A DNA stretch of 21,308 bases from Ruminococcus callidus (GCF_020709055.1 NZ_JAJFCK010000040.1:1-21308); one strand, 5' to 3'. Shown: positions 8,814 to 15,152, numbered from the stretch's first letter. Numbers and translations: made by a program. Notes: generated by a model not told the origin, from the sequence alone.

Positions 8814-8887
8814 GAGTGTTTCCTCCATTAGCGTAAAATTGCATCGGTTCCCGGCGAACTTGTCCGCCGCAAATGCTCTTGACTCTT

Positions 8888-8915
8888 ATTATACACCTTT
8901 TTCCGCAGTTGTCAA
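8888..8915 (-). promoter_or_regulatory. argG promoter
   Basis: On the minus strand a perfect TTGACA (8910-8915) and a perfect TATAAT (8888-8893) are separated by 16 bp. They lie about 75 bp upstream of the argG start, leaving a leader of roughly 65 nt. Confidence 0.8.
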
Positions 8916-8920
8916 GCATT

Positions 8921-8938
8921 TCTGCATAATTATACGGA
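8921..8938 (-). promoter_or_regulatory. Candidate ArgR operator upstream of argG
   Basis: The minus strand reads CGTATAATTATGCA, matching 11 of 14 positions of the ArgR/AhrC core TGAATAATTATTCA. It begins 5 bp upstream of the argG -35 hexamer, where a bound repressor would interfere. Further AT-rich half-site-like stretches (GAATAATATGCAT near 8965-8980) could be a second site. The match is visual only. Confidence 0.4.
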
Positions 8939-9022
8939 ATTTTTTTCTTTTTTTCACATTTCGCGAATAATATGCATTTCCATCGTATATTTTCGAATAA
9001 AACGGGAAAAACAAACAAGAAT

Positions 9023-9047
9023 GGCCTCTGCCGCACCGGCAGAAGCC
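9023..9047 (-). terminator. Terminator downstream of the flavin-reductase-like gene
   Basis: An 11-position stem with one C/A mismatch (GGCCTCTGCCG with CGGCAGAAGCC) has a 3-nt loop. Read on the minus strand it is followed by ATTCTTGTTTGTTTTT. It would end transcripts from the gene at 9321-9845 after passing the element at 9160-9320. The stretch 9048-9157 holds at most a 26-codon reading frame without a ribosome site. Confidence 0.7.
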
Positions 9048-9159
9048 CTTCTCCCACGATCAGAAATGATCCTCTCGTTTGTCCCAAATCCATTTTGCCG
9101 GTGCAGCGTTGTGCGCCGCTGCGCCTGCGGGTGATTTCATGATGTCAGCGCCGCTTTTA

Positions 9160-9320
9160 GAACCTGTCTTCACAAGAAATATATGTGGATTTTCGAGCAT
9201 AATTTTGTTGCAGACAAGGCAAAAATGCGCAAGCGGGCTGTCGCCCGGCAAGCATTTTTTACGCAGTATGCAGCAAAATTTGCCGAAAAGACACTTGTAT
9301 ACGCTTGTGAAGACGGGTTC
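9160..9320 (-). mobile_element. Short inverted-repeat element A, inserted at a stop codon
   Basis: The element is 161 bp with 17-bp terminal inverted repeats (GAACCTGTCTTCACAAG at the left, one mismatch to the right end), flanked by TTA at 9157-9159 and 9321-9323. The right TTA is the TAA stop codon of the flavin-reductase-like gene on the minus strand. It is nearly identical, in inverted orientation, to the element at 18604-18764, with about nine differences by eye. The core hairpin lies at about 9221-9259. It has no coding capacity. It resembles a MITE moved in trans by an absent transposase. Confidence 0.85.
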
Positions 9321-9845
9321 TTAGAATGCACGCTCGTAGTAGCCCAGAACCTCGCCGACAAATTCCCGGTGCAGCGGATCCTCGCCGTACCACTTCTCAT
9401 AGATCTCCGGCTTCACGAAGCCGTCCTTCTGGAGCATGCTGGTGTACATTTTCCGGCAGACAAGCACACGCCGTGCCTGTGCAAAGGTGACAGAGCCGCC
9501 GACCTCCATGGGCTGCAAGCCGGTTTCCTTTGCCTTGTCGCAGTCTCTTCCGGAATTGGAGCCGCAGAAAGAGAGTGCGGGCTTATAGCCGATGTCAAAG
9601 AAGCTGACAGTAAACAGATCGTTTGCATCCAGGTACTTCAGGGTATAGCGGTTTGTGCGAACCACGCAGTGGAACGAGGGAACGCCCCACATCTCGCCCA
9701 TTGCACCCCAGGAGGCAGTCATGGTGTTATAGTCCTCCAATGTGCCAGCCGTCAGGAGATACCACTCCTTTCCGATCATCCGAAACGGGTTGCACGCCAG
9801 CGAATCCAATTCTCTTTTCTTCAAGAACACTTGTCCCTCAACCAT
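9321..9845 (-). CDS. Flavin-reductase-like FMN-binding protein
   Basis: The 174-residue protein resembles the flavin reductase-like / flavoredoxin family (DIM6/NTAB type, split-barrel FMN binding). The clearest marker is YNTMTASWGAMGEMWGVP near residues 39-56, where family members contact FMN phosphate. A motif SVSFFDIGY follows. The natural substrate cannot be read from sequence; members pass electrons from NAD(P)H or ferredoxin to free flavin or metal complexes. The start at 9845 is set by AAAGGA 8 nt upstream; the longer in-frame extension to 10127 runs through an old repeat element and is not credible. The TAA stop is also the target duplication of the adjoining element, so the C-terminus GYYERAF is probably original. 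Confidence 0.8.
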   Translation of the reverse strand: MVEGQVFLKKRELDSLACNPFRMIGKEWYLLTAGTLEDYNTMTASWGAMGEMWGVPSFHCVVRTNRYTLKYLDANDLFTVSFFDIGYKPALSFCGSNSGRDCDKAKETGLQPMEVGGSVTFAQARRVLVCRKMYTSMLQKDGFVKPEIYEKWYGEDPLHREFVGEVLGYYERAF

Positions 9846-9872
9846 AATTCGATTCCTTTCACATTGAGATAG

Positions 9873-10033
9873 GAGCCCGTTTCGCACCTTTTTTCGTACG
9901 TCTTTTCGGCACATTTTGCCGCTGGCTGCGTCAGAGATCCTTGCCAGACACAAAGTATGCCTGCGAATCTCTTCCTTGTCACCGACAAAATCATGCTCAA
10001 AAATCCGCACAGAAAAAGATACAAAACAAGCTC
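9873..10033 (+). mobile_element. Decayed copy C of the short inverted-repeat element
   Basis: This is exactly 161 bp and collinear with the element at 18604-18764, sharing CTTTTCGGCA.ATTTTGC, CCTTGCC, GCCTGCG and ATGCTC.AAAATCC at matching positions. Its end repeats still pair at 12 of 17 positions and the five mismatches are C/T transitions. The flanks are TAG and TGA, plausible decayed forms of TAA. The core hairpin keeps the outer stem AGAGAT / ATCTCT (9933-9938 with 9967-9972). It occupies the leader region of the flavin-reductase-like gene; a GTGACA-17-CATACT pair inside it may even serve as promoter. Confidence 0.65.
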
Positions 10034-10036
10034 TGA

Positions 10037-10069
10037 GGTAACACCGCACAGGGAGCGTGCAGCGTTGCC
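10037..10069. repeat. Degenerate hairpin resembling the ends of element E
   Basis: GGTAACACCGCAC pairs with GTGCAGCGTTGCC at 10 of 13 positions around a 7-nt loop. The arms resemble the terminal repeats of the element at 4530-4701 (GGCAAYACCGCACA). It may be an internally deleted remnant or simply a chance palindrome. The remaining 10070-10150 shows nothing else I can support. Confidence 0.35.
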
Positions 10070-10153
10070 AGAAATAAGATAAATCTAACAGCAGGGAAAC
10101 AATACCTTGCCATTTATATCCTACCACAAAAATCGTCAGACTGCAAGGGGAAA

Positions 10154-10182
10154 TTGAAAATTTTCTGTCATTTTTGTATAAT
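10154..10182 (+). promoter_or_regulatory. Promoter of a candidate small RNA
   Basis: On the plus strand TTGAAA (10154-10159) and a perfect TATAAT (10177-10182) are spaced by 17 bp. No plus-strand gene follows; instead an intrinsic terminator lies about 45-65 bp downstream. The surrounding DNA is AT-rich, so chance resemblance is possible. Confidence 0.55.
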
Positions 10183-10188
10183 AATTTG

Positions 10189-10247
10189 AAATATCCATAG
10201 AAAAGACCGCCTTTTGGTCACGATTTCGGCAAAATGCCGAACTTTTT
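10189..10247 (+). ncRNA. Candidate small RNA facing the 3' end of spo0A
   Basis: The expected transcript of about 58 nt runs from roughly 7 nt past the TATAAT at 10177 to the T-run at 10243-10247. It contains a small hairpin (GACC/GGTC, 10205-10219) and a terminator hairpin (TTCGGCA, loop AAA, TGCCGAA at 10225-10241). Read-through would make RNA antisense to the spo0A 3' end. No credible short peptide with a ribosome site is seen. The existence of the RNA is inferred from promoter and terminator only. Confidence 0.4.
10225..10247 (+). terminator. Intrinsic terminator, plus strand
   Basis: A perfect 7-bp stem (10225-10231 with 10235-10241) with a 3-nt loop is followed by CTTTTTGC on the plus strand. 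On the minus strand the stem is followed by ATCGTGACC rather than a T-run, so it fits the plus strand better than being the spo0A terminator. Confidence 0.6.
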
Positions 10248-10296
10248 GCTGAGAAATGCGGAATTATGACCGGGGGGGAACCGGCGATACCGTAGA

Positions 10297-11064
10297 TTAT
10301 GCGTGCCGTTTCTTTCCGCTGCAGCCGTACTTCAGGCGCAGCTTATCGGTCAGCAGGGCGATAAATTCCGAATTGGTGGGCTTTCCCTTGCAGTTATTCA
10401 CGGTGTAGCCAAAAAAAGAATTGATGGTGTCCAGATCCCCACGGTCCCATGCAATCTCAATGGCGTGGCGAATGGCACGCTCCACACGGGAAGAGGTAGT
10501 GTCGAACTTTTTGGCGACCGTGGGATAGAGCATTTTGGTCACGCTGTCCAGCAGGCTCTGGTCATCAATAGATGCCAGAATGGCGGCACGAAGATAGTGA
10601 TACCCCTTGATGTGTGCCGGCACGCCCAGCTGGTGGATCATCTCCGTGACGACGACCTCCAGATTCTCCTCTTGAGATGCGGCAGAACGATTCCCCTCTG
10701 CCAGCCCCAGAATCCGCTTGCCCAGCGTAGAGATCTCAAAGGGCTTGAGCATAAAATACGACGCACCCTGCTCCATGGTCTGCCGCTCCAGAAATTCGTT
10801 CTCATAGGACGAAGTGATGATAAAAAGCGGTCTGTGCGCCAGTTCTTTGGATTTCGACAAAATTTCCAGCGCATCCAGATTTGGCAAAACGGCATCCATG
10901 ACTACCACATCAGGCATGTCGTTCCGAATCGCATCCAGGATCACTCTTCCATCCCGCCGGCGGGTTACAACGTAAAGTCCCAGCGCACGCAGTTCATTGG
11001 CACAGGCAATCCCGTATTCCGTGCTGTCATCTCCGATCAGGACTTTCACTTTTTTGTTGTCCAT
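10297..11064 (-). CDS. spo0A: Sporulation master regulator Spo0A
   Basis: Spo0A is a response regulator which, when phosphorylated, binds 0A boxes to control sporulation and stationary-phase genes. The 255-residue protein has a receiver domain (about 4-122) with the acidic pair Asp12-Asp13, phosphorylation site Asp57 in VVVMDAVLP, Thr84 and Lys107 in LKPF. A linker (123-135) precedes the Spo0A C-terminal DNA-binding domain (about 136-250). There [11 protein letters not shown] and [20 protein letters not shown] contain the recognition helix region, and KPTNSEFIA lies near the end. All key residues are intact. The start follows AGGAGGT with a 6-nt spacer. Four 0A-box-like sites upstream suggest autoregulation. 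spoIVB, often directly beside spo0A in Clostridia, lies here in the opposite direction beyond one gene. Confidence 0.97.
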   Translation of the reverse strand: MDNKKVKVLIGDDSTEYGIACANELRALGLYVVTRRRDGRVILDAIRNDMPDVVVMDAVLPNLDALEILSKSKELAHRPLFIITSSYENEFLERQTMEQGASYFMLKPFEISTLGKRILGLAEGNRSAASQEENLEVVVTEMIHQLGVPAHIKGYHYLRAAILASIDDQSLLDSVTKMLYPTVAKKFDTTSSRVERAIRHAIEIAWDRGDLDTINSFFGYTVNNCKGKPTNSEFIALLTDKLRLKYGCSGKKRHA

Positions 11065-11103
11065 TTTGTTACCTCCTGTTTTTTTGTTCTACTTGATAAT
11101 TTT

Positions 11104-11133
11104 ACCATAAAGCGTAGTACATTTACAAGTCAA
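11104..11133 (-). promoter_or_regulatory. Candidate spo0A promoter
   Basis: On the minus strand TTGACT (11128-11133) and TATGGT (11104-11109) are 18 bp apart, placing the start about 30 nt ahead of the spo0A ATG. A sigma-H-like -10 (ACAGAATTT) overlaps the region just upstream, but its -35 partner is poor. The choice between the two is uncertain. Confidence 0.45.
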
Positions 11134-11138
11134 AATTC

Positions 11139-11156
11139 TGTCGAAAAATGTCGAAA
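11139..11156 (-). promoter_or_regulatory. Tandem 0A boxes upstream of spo0A
   Basis: Two copies of TGTCGAAA (plus strand, starting at 11139 and 11149) are 10 bp apart, one helical turn, and match the Spo0A box core TGTCGAA exactly. They lie just upstream of the -35 hexamer at 11128-11133, a position suited to autoregulation by Spo0A. Confidence 0.7.
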
Positions 11157-11223
11157 TCTGTAAAAACTCAGAAAAACTTTTGAAATGTCATCACCGTTAT
11201 TTTTGATTTTCAGTGACAATCCA

Positions 11224-11241
11224 TGTCGAAATTATGTCGTA
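11224..11241 (-). promoter_or_regulatory. Second pair of 0A-box-like sites
   Basis: TGTCGAA at 11224-11230 matches the core exactly and TGTCGTA at 11235-11241 matches 6 of 7. The spacing is 11 bp. They sit about 90 bp upstream of the spo0A -35 and just past the stop of the membrane-protein gene. They could allow cooperative Spo0A binding together with the pair at 11139. Confidence 0.5.
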
Positions 11242-11243
11242 CC

Positions 11244-11792
11244 TCAAATAATCGGCGGTGCCTGTGCTTTTTCTCCCCTTTTTCTGGCAAGACGCTTCTG
11301 CGTATCCGCCGGAGAAACGTGCTGGAGCACGGCGAGCACCGCAAGACTGCCATAGGTGACCCACGTGGGCAGGATCTCCATGCGGTAGAGCGCATCCGCC
11401 TGCATCTCCATGATCTTGCTGTAGAACCCGCTCTCCGCCGCATAGGAGGTCACCCGATACAGCGCCGCCATGCACAGCGTGATGCCCGCAGTCGCCGGAA
11501 TCAGCGCCGTCCGGTTGCGGTGCAGCAGCACCAGCACAGCGCCAGCTGTCAGCAGCGCTGCGGCAGCGATCATGGTCTGCCCGTACGCCACGAAGTCCAT
11601 GGGCCAGTTTTCTCCGGCACGGGCGTTCTTGATCCAGCCCCATGCGCAGCCAATGTCCGTGATCCAGACACACAGGACGGTACTGAGAATCAAAAGAATG
11701 CGCAAACTGATACAGCAAATGCGCAGCACCCGCTCCCGCCGCACACTGGCTGCGGTCTGTTTGCCCTGCGGCGCTTTGTCTTGCCCTTTCAT
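11244..11792 (-). CDS. Unrecognised four-helix membrane protein
   Basis: The 182-residue product starts at the ATG at 11792, with purine-rich AAGGAAGG/AAAG upstream. The longer frame to 11960 has no ribosome site and low-complexity coding character. The N-terminal 22 residues are basic (VRRER). Hydrophobic segments lie at about 23-48, 68-90, 96-116 and 137-158, and the tail is basic (KRLARKRGEK). I do not recognise a family. It lies between spo0A and the divergent spoIVB, and its 3' end borders a pair of 0A-box-like sites. A sporulation link is only positional. Confidence 0.65.
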   Translation of the reverse strand: MKGQDKAPQGKQTAASVRRERVLRICCISLRILLILSTVLCVWITDIGCAWGWIKNARAGENWPMDFVAYGQTMIAAAALLTAGAVLVLLHRNRTALIPATAGITLCMAALYRVTSYAAESGFYSKIMEMQADALYRMEILPTWVTYGSLAVLAVLQHVSPADTQKRLARKRGEKAQAPPII

Positions 11793-11819
11793 CCTATGTA
11801 TCTTTCCTTCCTTTGGTTC

Positions 11820-11850
11820 TGCATGTTTTTCAAATTTTTTGTGATATAAT
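11820..11850 (+). promoter_or_regulatory. Possible spoIVB promoter
   Basis: A perfect TATAAT lies at 11845-11850 on the plus strand. The sequence TGCATG 19 bp upstream (11820-11825) resembles the sigma-G -35 element (TGMATA) more than a sigma-A one, fitting the known forespore control of spoIVB in Bacillus. The -10 does not match sigma-G well. The leader to spoIVB would be about 135 nt; 11851-11992 holds nothing else I can identify. Confidence 0.3.
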
Positions 11851-11992
11851 GAGAACCGCTTCCAAAATTTCACGCCGTTTCCACAGGAAATCTCCGGTTT
11901 CCTGGTTTTTGCGCTGATAAAATCCGCTGTGCCGTCCATAGTAAGGACAGCGCCACACAAGATCCTTCAAAAGAAAGCAGGTCTGAAATGTC

Positions 11993-13201
11993 ATGATTCG
12001 AATCGTGCGAAAATTCGCAATTCTTTTTGCTGTGCTCACAGCGCAGCTCTACACCGCTGCCGCCTACTACGCATGGAGTCTGCCGGACAGCTACTACACC
12101 GCTGACAGCAGCACTCTGGAGCTGGATACAGCGCTGCACATTGCAGCCGTTCCGGCGGAGCACACGGTACAGGCGGCAGCCGATACCGCACCGGCATCAG
12201 AGCGCATCTCCCTCCGGCTGTTCGGGCTGATTCCCGTCAAAGAGGTGGAAGTCCAGCAGATCGAAACGCCTCTGCTCGTCCCCTGCGGTCAGCCCTTTGG
12301 CATCAAGCTGCGCATGGACGGAGCACTGGTGGTGGGGATGAGCGATGTGGAAACCGCAGAGGGTTCCCGCTGTCCGGCACAGGAGGCGGGCATCCAGACC
12401 GGTGACCTCATCCAGTCCGTCAACCGCCAGTCCGTCACCACCAATCAGGAGCTTCAGGCGGCGATCTCCGCCTCCAAGGGCAGCGCCGTCACCATTACGT
12501 TCTCCAGAGAGGAGGACATTTACACCTGCACCCTGACACCGGCGTTCGCCGAAAAGGATGGCTGCTATGAGGCAGGGGTGTGGGTGCGGGACAGCAGCGC
12601 CGGCATCGGCACCATCACCTTCTACGAACCGGAGAGCGGCAGCTTCGGTGGTCTGGGGCATCCCGTCTGCGATGCGGACACCGGCGGTATTCTGCCCCTC
12701 GGCTCCGGCGAGGCGGGCGCTGTCACCATCTCCCGTGCGGTGCGTGGCACGCCGGGAAATGCCGGCATGCTGCAAGGCAGCTTCACCAAAGAACCGCCGC
12801 TGGGCGAGCTGCTGTGCAACAACCGCTGCGGGGTGTTCGGCACGCTCTACCGATGTCCCTCACCGGAGGATGCCGTTCCCATGGGGCTGAAACAGGAGAT
12901 CGAAACCGGTCCGGCACAGATCCTCTGCACCGTTTCCGGCGACACGCCCCGGAAATACGACATCGTCATCGAGAAGATCGACTACACCGGCACGGACAAC
13001 ACCCGCAACATGACGGTCTGCATCACCGATCCGGCACTGCTGGAGGCGACCGGCGGCATTGTGCAGGGCATGAGCGGCAGTCCCATTCTGCAAAACGGCA
13101 GACTGGTGGGTGCTGTCACCCATGTATTTCTTGACGACCCCACACGGGGCTACGCCATCTTCTGCGAAAACATGGTGCGCTACGGGCTGTGCGGTTCGTG
13201 A
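11993..13201 (+). CDS. spoIVB: SpoIVB serine peptidase
   Basis: SpoIVB is secreted from the forespore and starts the sigma-K checkpoint by cutting SpoIVFA. The 402-residue protein has an N-terminal membrane anchor (about 7-28), a PDZ domain (about 95-185, with VGMSDVETAEGSRCPAQEAGIQ near its start) and a C-terminal S55 peptidase domain. His223 lies in GGLGHPVCD and the probable nucleophile Ser361 in GGIVQGMSGSPILQNG. Both catalytic motifs are intact. The ribosome site (GCAGGT) is weak and the start was chosen because it precedes the membrane anchor. It converges on ptsH across a shared terminator. In many Clostridia spoIVB and spo0A are adjacent and co-directional; here they diverge. Confidence 0.95.
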   Translation: MIRIVRKFAILFAVLTAQLYTAAAYYAWSLPDSYYTADSSTLELDTALHIAAVPAEHTVQAAADTAPASERISLRLFGLIPVKEVEVQQIETPLLVPCGQPFGIKLRMDGALVVGMSDVETAEGSRCPAQEAGIQTGDLIQSVNRQSVTTNQELQAAISASKGSAVTITFSREEDIYTCTLTPAFAEKDGCYEAGVWVRDSSAGIGTITFYEPESGSFGGLGHPVCDADTGGILPLGSGEAGAVTISRAVRGTPGNAGMLQGSFTKEPPLGELLCNNRCGVFGTLYRCPSPEDAVPMGLKQEIETGPAQILCTVSGDTPRKYDIVIEKIDYTGTDNTRNMTVCITDPALLEATGGIVQGMSGSPILQNGRLVGAVTHVFLDDPTRGYAIFCENMVRYGLCGS

Positions 13202-13254
13202 GCGTCCGGTCTGATTCGCTCCGGCGATGGGCAAACCATGCACAAAAACAAAAA

Positions 13255-13295
13255 ACCTCACGGAACGCCCATCGCATTTGCGGCCGCCGTGAGGT
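13255..13295. terminator. Bidirectional terminator between spoIVB and ptsH
   Basis: ACCTCACGG (13255-13263) pairs perfectly with CCGTGAGGT (13287-13295) around a 23-nt loop. Plus-strand transcripts end in CTGTTTTGTTT. Minus-strand transcripts end in a longer T-run (TTTTTGTTTTTG). It serves the convergent spoIVB and ptsH genes. Confidence 0.8.
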
Positions 13296-13368
13296 CTGTT
13301 TTGTTTGCCCGTGCGCAGGATCTGACTCCCCGCCTTTCGGCAGCGCACTGAAACGATTCTGATTCTAA

Positions 13369-13632
13369 TTAGTCGCTAAAACCGCTCTCTACCAGTTCTA
13401 CCAGAGAGTTTACGGCAACCTGTTCGTCCGGACCATCTGCGATGATCTTGATGTCGGTTCCGCCTACAATACCCAGAGACAGAATGCCCAGCAGGCTCTT
13501 TGCGTTGACACGACGCTCTTCCTTTTCGATCCAGATCGAAGCCTTGAACTCATTGGCTTTCTGAATGAAAAAAGTTGCCGGTCTTGCGTGCAGACCTACC
13601 TGATTCTGTACTGTAACTTCTCTTACATACAT
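13369..13632 (-). CDS. ptsH: HPr phosphocarrier protein
   Basis: HPr passes phosphate from enzyme I to sugar-specific PTS enzymes, and in Firmicutes its seryl-phosphorylated form aids CcpA in carbon catabolite repression. The 87-residue protein has the active His15 in VGLHARPA and the regulatory Ser46 in NAKSLLGILSLG. It is thus a true HPr rather than Crh, which lacks the histidine. The start follows GGGAGAG with a 7-nt gap. It is a single-gene unit with its own consensus promoter, a leader of about 65 nt holding a strong palindrome, and a terminator shared with spoIVB. Enzyme I is not in the window. Confidence 0.95.
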   Translation of the reverse strand: MYVREVTVQNQVGLHARPATFFIQKANEFKASIWIEKEERRVNAKSLLGILSLGIVGGTDIKIIADGPDEQVAVNSLVELVESGFSD

Positions 13633-13655
13633 AACTAAGCTCTCCCATCTGAAAT

Positions 13656-13679
13656 TATGACGCAGGCGCCTGCATCATA
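13656..13679 (-). promoter_or_regulatory. Palindrome in the ptsH leader
   Basis: A 24-bp inverted repeat centred on GCAGGCGCCTGC has one mismatched pair in 12 (TATGACGCAGGC against TATGATGCAGGC). It lies in the untranslated leader between the ptsH promoter and its ribosome site. It could be an RNA hairpin or a dimeric-protein operator. It is not followed by T residues, so it is not a terminator. Confidence 0.5.
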
Positions 13680-13705
13680 CATTGGATTTTTTCTACCATG
13701 TTTCC

Positions 13706-13734
13706 ATTATACCGTCTTTTTTGCGTTCCGTCAA
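13706..13734 (-). promoter_or_regulatory. ptsH promoter
   Basis: TTGACG (13729-13734) and a perfect TATAAT (13706-13711) on the minus strand are separated by 17 bp. The rest of the spacer up to the trmD end at 13901 is AT-rich and shows no gene. Confidence 0.8.
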
Positions 13735-13899
13735 CGTGTTTTTTGCAATATTTTCCCGATTTTTCGGAATTTTCTACGTGTTGACAGAACCGAAGATTCA
13801 TTTCTTTCAAATCTTTGTGAAACATGACAACAAAACCAAAGCGTCAAAAAGGCATGCACATCGGTGAACACATTTTGTTAAACTATCACAAAGAAAACC

Positions 13900-13920
13900 G
13901 CTATTTTTTATCCAAATAGC
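13900..13920 (-). terminator. Possible terminator overlapping the end of trmD
   Basis: GCTATTT (13900-13906) pairs with AAATAGC (13914-13920) and is followed on the minus strand by GGTTTTCTTTG. The stem overlaps the last codons and stop of trmD. It is AT-rich and rather weak. Confidence 0.45.
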
Positions 13921-14596
13921 AATCGTAAAGATCAGGGCGATGCGTCTTTGTGACCTCCAAACTCTGCGCAAGCCGCCATTCTGCGATGTTTTTGTGGTGT
14001 CCTGTAAGGAGCACCGGCGGGACTTCCTGCTCATGCCAGACCGCCGGACGGGTGTACTGGGGATATTCCAGCAGCCCGTTGAAGTGGCTCTCGTCCTCGA
14101 AGCAGAGGGACTCCGGCAAAACGCCCGGCAGCATCCGTGCCACCGTGTCGATGAGCACCATTGCCGGAAGCTCGCCGCCGGTGAGTACGTAATCGCCGAT
14201 GGAGATCTCCTCGTCTATTATGGTATCCAAAATTCGCTGATCTACCCCCTCATAATGCCCGCAGAGCAAAAATAAATGGGGCATTGCCGCAAGTTCCAGC
14301 GCCCGCTGCTGGGTGAGGACGCTGCCCTTGGGGGAGAGGTAGATGCGGTGGGGCTGAGTGCCCGCCTCCGCCTGCACCGCCTCATAGCAGCGGTAGATCG
14401 GATCTGCCTGCATGACCATGCCGCGGCCTCCGCCATAGGGCACATCGTCCACACGGCGGTGCTTATCCAGCGTATAGTCCCGAATGTTCCAGCACTGTAC
14501 GGTCAGTGCGCCGTTTTTCCGTGCCCGTCCCAGAATGCTCTCCGAGAGCACTGCCTCGCACATCTCCGGAAACAGCGTTGCCACATCAATCCTCAT
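13901..14596 (-). CDS. trmD: tRNA (guanine-37-N1)-methyltransferase
   Basis: TrmD methylates G37 of tRNAs with S-adenosylmethionine, preventing +1 frameshifting. The 231-residue protein is typical in length. It shows PYGGGRGM at 53-60 and the SPOUT trefoil-knot motifs LCGHYEGVD (111-119) and IGDYVLTGGE (133-142), which bind the cofactor, followed by a C-terminal domain with YTRPAVW. The ATG at 14596 lies inside the last codons of rimM, an 11-bp overlap, with GGAGGGA 7 nt ahead; the longer upstream frame is rimM read in another phase. It is the last gene of the ylxM-ffh-rpsP-khpA-rimM-trmD operon. Confidence 0.97.
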   Translation of the reverse strand: MRIDVATLFPEMCEAVLSESILGRARKNGALTVQCWNIRDYTLDKHRRVDDVPYGGGRGMVMQADPIYRCYEAVQAEAGTQPHRIYLSPKGSVLTQQRALELAAMPHLFLLCGHYEGVDQRILDTIIDEEISIGDYVLTGGELPAMVLIDTVARMLPGVLPESLCFEDESHFNGLLEYPQYTRPAVWHEQEVPPVLLTGHHKNIAEWRLAQSLEVTKTHRPDLYDCYLDKK

Positions 14597-15095
14597 CGAA
14601 CAGTCCCTCCAGCGGACGGATCTGCATGGTGCCGGCATCCAGATCGGTTTCCAGCACAACGTCCGGAATTGCCGGAATCAGGACGGTCTTTCCGGATTCG
14701 TCCCGCACCTCGTACACATCGTTGGCACCCGTCTGGAGCACATCGGTGAGCTTGCCGTAGCTTGCGCCGGTGTCGGCATCCAGCACCTCCAGCCCGATGA
14801 GATCCTGAATGAAGTACACGCCTTCCTCCAGCTCCACTTCATCCCGGTCCATATACAGGATATGCCCGCGGAGCTTTTCTGCCTCCTCCACGGTGCTGAC
14901 ACCCTCCAGACGAAGCAGCACATTACCCTTTTGCAGACGGGCATCCGCCACCTGTACCGGCTTGTGCTCCCTGCCCAGATAGAGCGTTTCAAATTCGCAG
15001 AGAAATTCCGGATCATCGCACCACGGCACGACCTTGACATCTCCCCGCAGTCCGTGGACGTTGACAATTTTTCCGATTTCCAGATACTGTTTCAT
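14586..15095 (-). CDS. rimM: Ribosome maturation factor RimM
   Basis: RimM helps mature the head of the 30S subunit and binds protein S19. The 169-residue protein has the N-terminal RimM barrel opening with YLEIGKIVNVHGLRGDVKV, and a C-terminal PRC-barrel (about 95-165) including GVYFIQDLIGLEV and VLIPAIPDVV. Two ATGs lie close together. AAAGGA abuts the upstream one but stands 6 nt from the ATG at 15095, which I take as the start. It overlaps trmD by 11 bp and follows khpA after 57 bp. The product is cytoplasmic and ribosome-linked, as expected beside rpsP. Confidence 0.95.
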   Translation of the reverse strand: MKQYLEIGKIVNVHGLRGDVKVVPWCDDPEFLCEFETLYLGREHKPVQVADARLQKGNVLLRLEGVSTVEEAEKLRGHILYMDRDEVELEEGVYFIQDLIGLEVLDADTGASYGKLTDVLQTGANDVYEVRDESGKTVLIPAIPDVVLETDLDAGTMQIRPLEGLFDED

Positions 15096-15152
15096 ACGCA
15101 TTCCTTTCCGCATATAACAACAGGCGAACATTGCTGTCCGCCCGTCCGTTTT

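Noticed and set aside
7359..8831. A 490-codon open frame on the plus strand
   Set aside because: It is antisense to argG and starts within element F.
8814..9060. T-box or other riboswitch before argG
   Set aside because: The hairpin at 9023-9047 lies upstream of the argG promoter and has its T-run on the distal side, so it ends the preceding transcript. I see no T-box sequence in the short argG leader.
9060..9140. A 26-codon frame ending just before a terminator
   Set aside because: There is no ribosome site and the composition is unremarkable. It is more likely the original 3' untranslated part of the flavin-reductase-like gene, displaced by element A.
9846..10127. N-terminal extension of the flavin-reductase-like protein
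   Set aside because: The added residues are translated from the old repeat element and have no ribosome site, while the ATG at 9845 has a good one.
10225..10241. Hairpin as the spo0A terminator
   Set aside because: On the minus strand the stem is followed by ATCGTGACC, not T residues. The T-run is on the plus strand.
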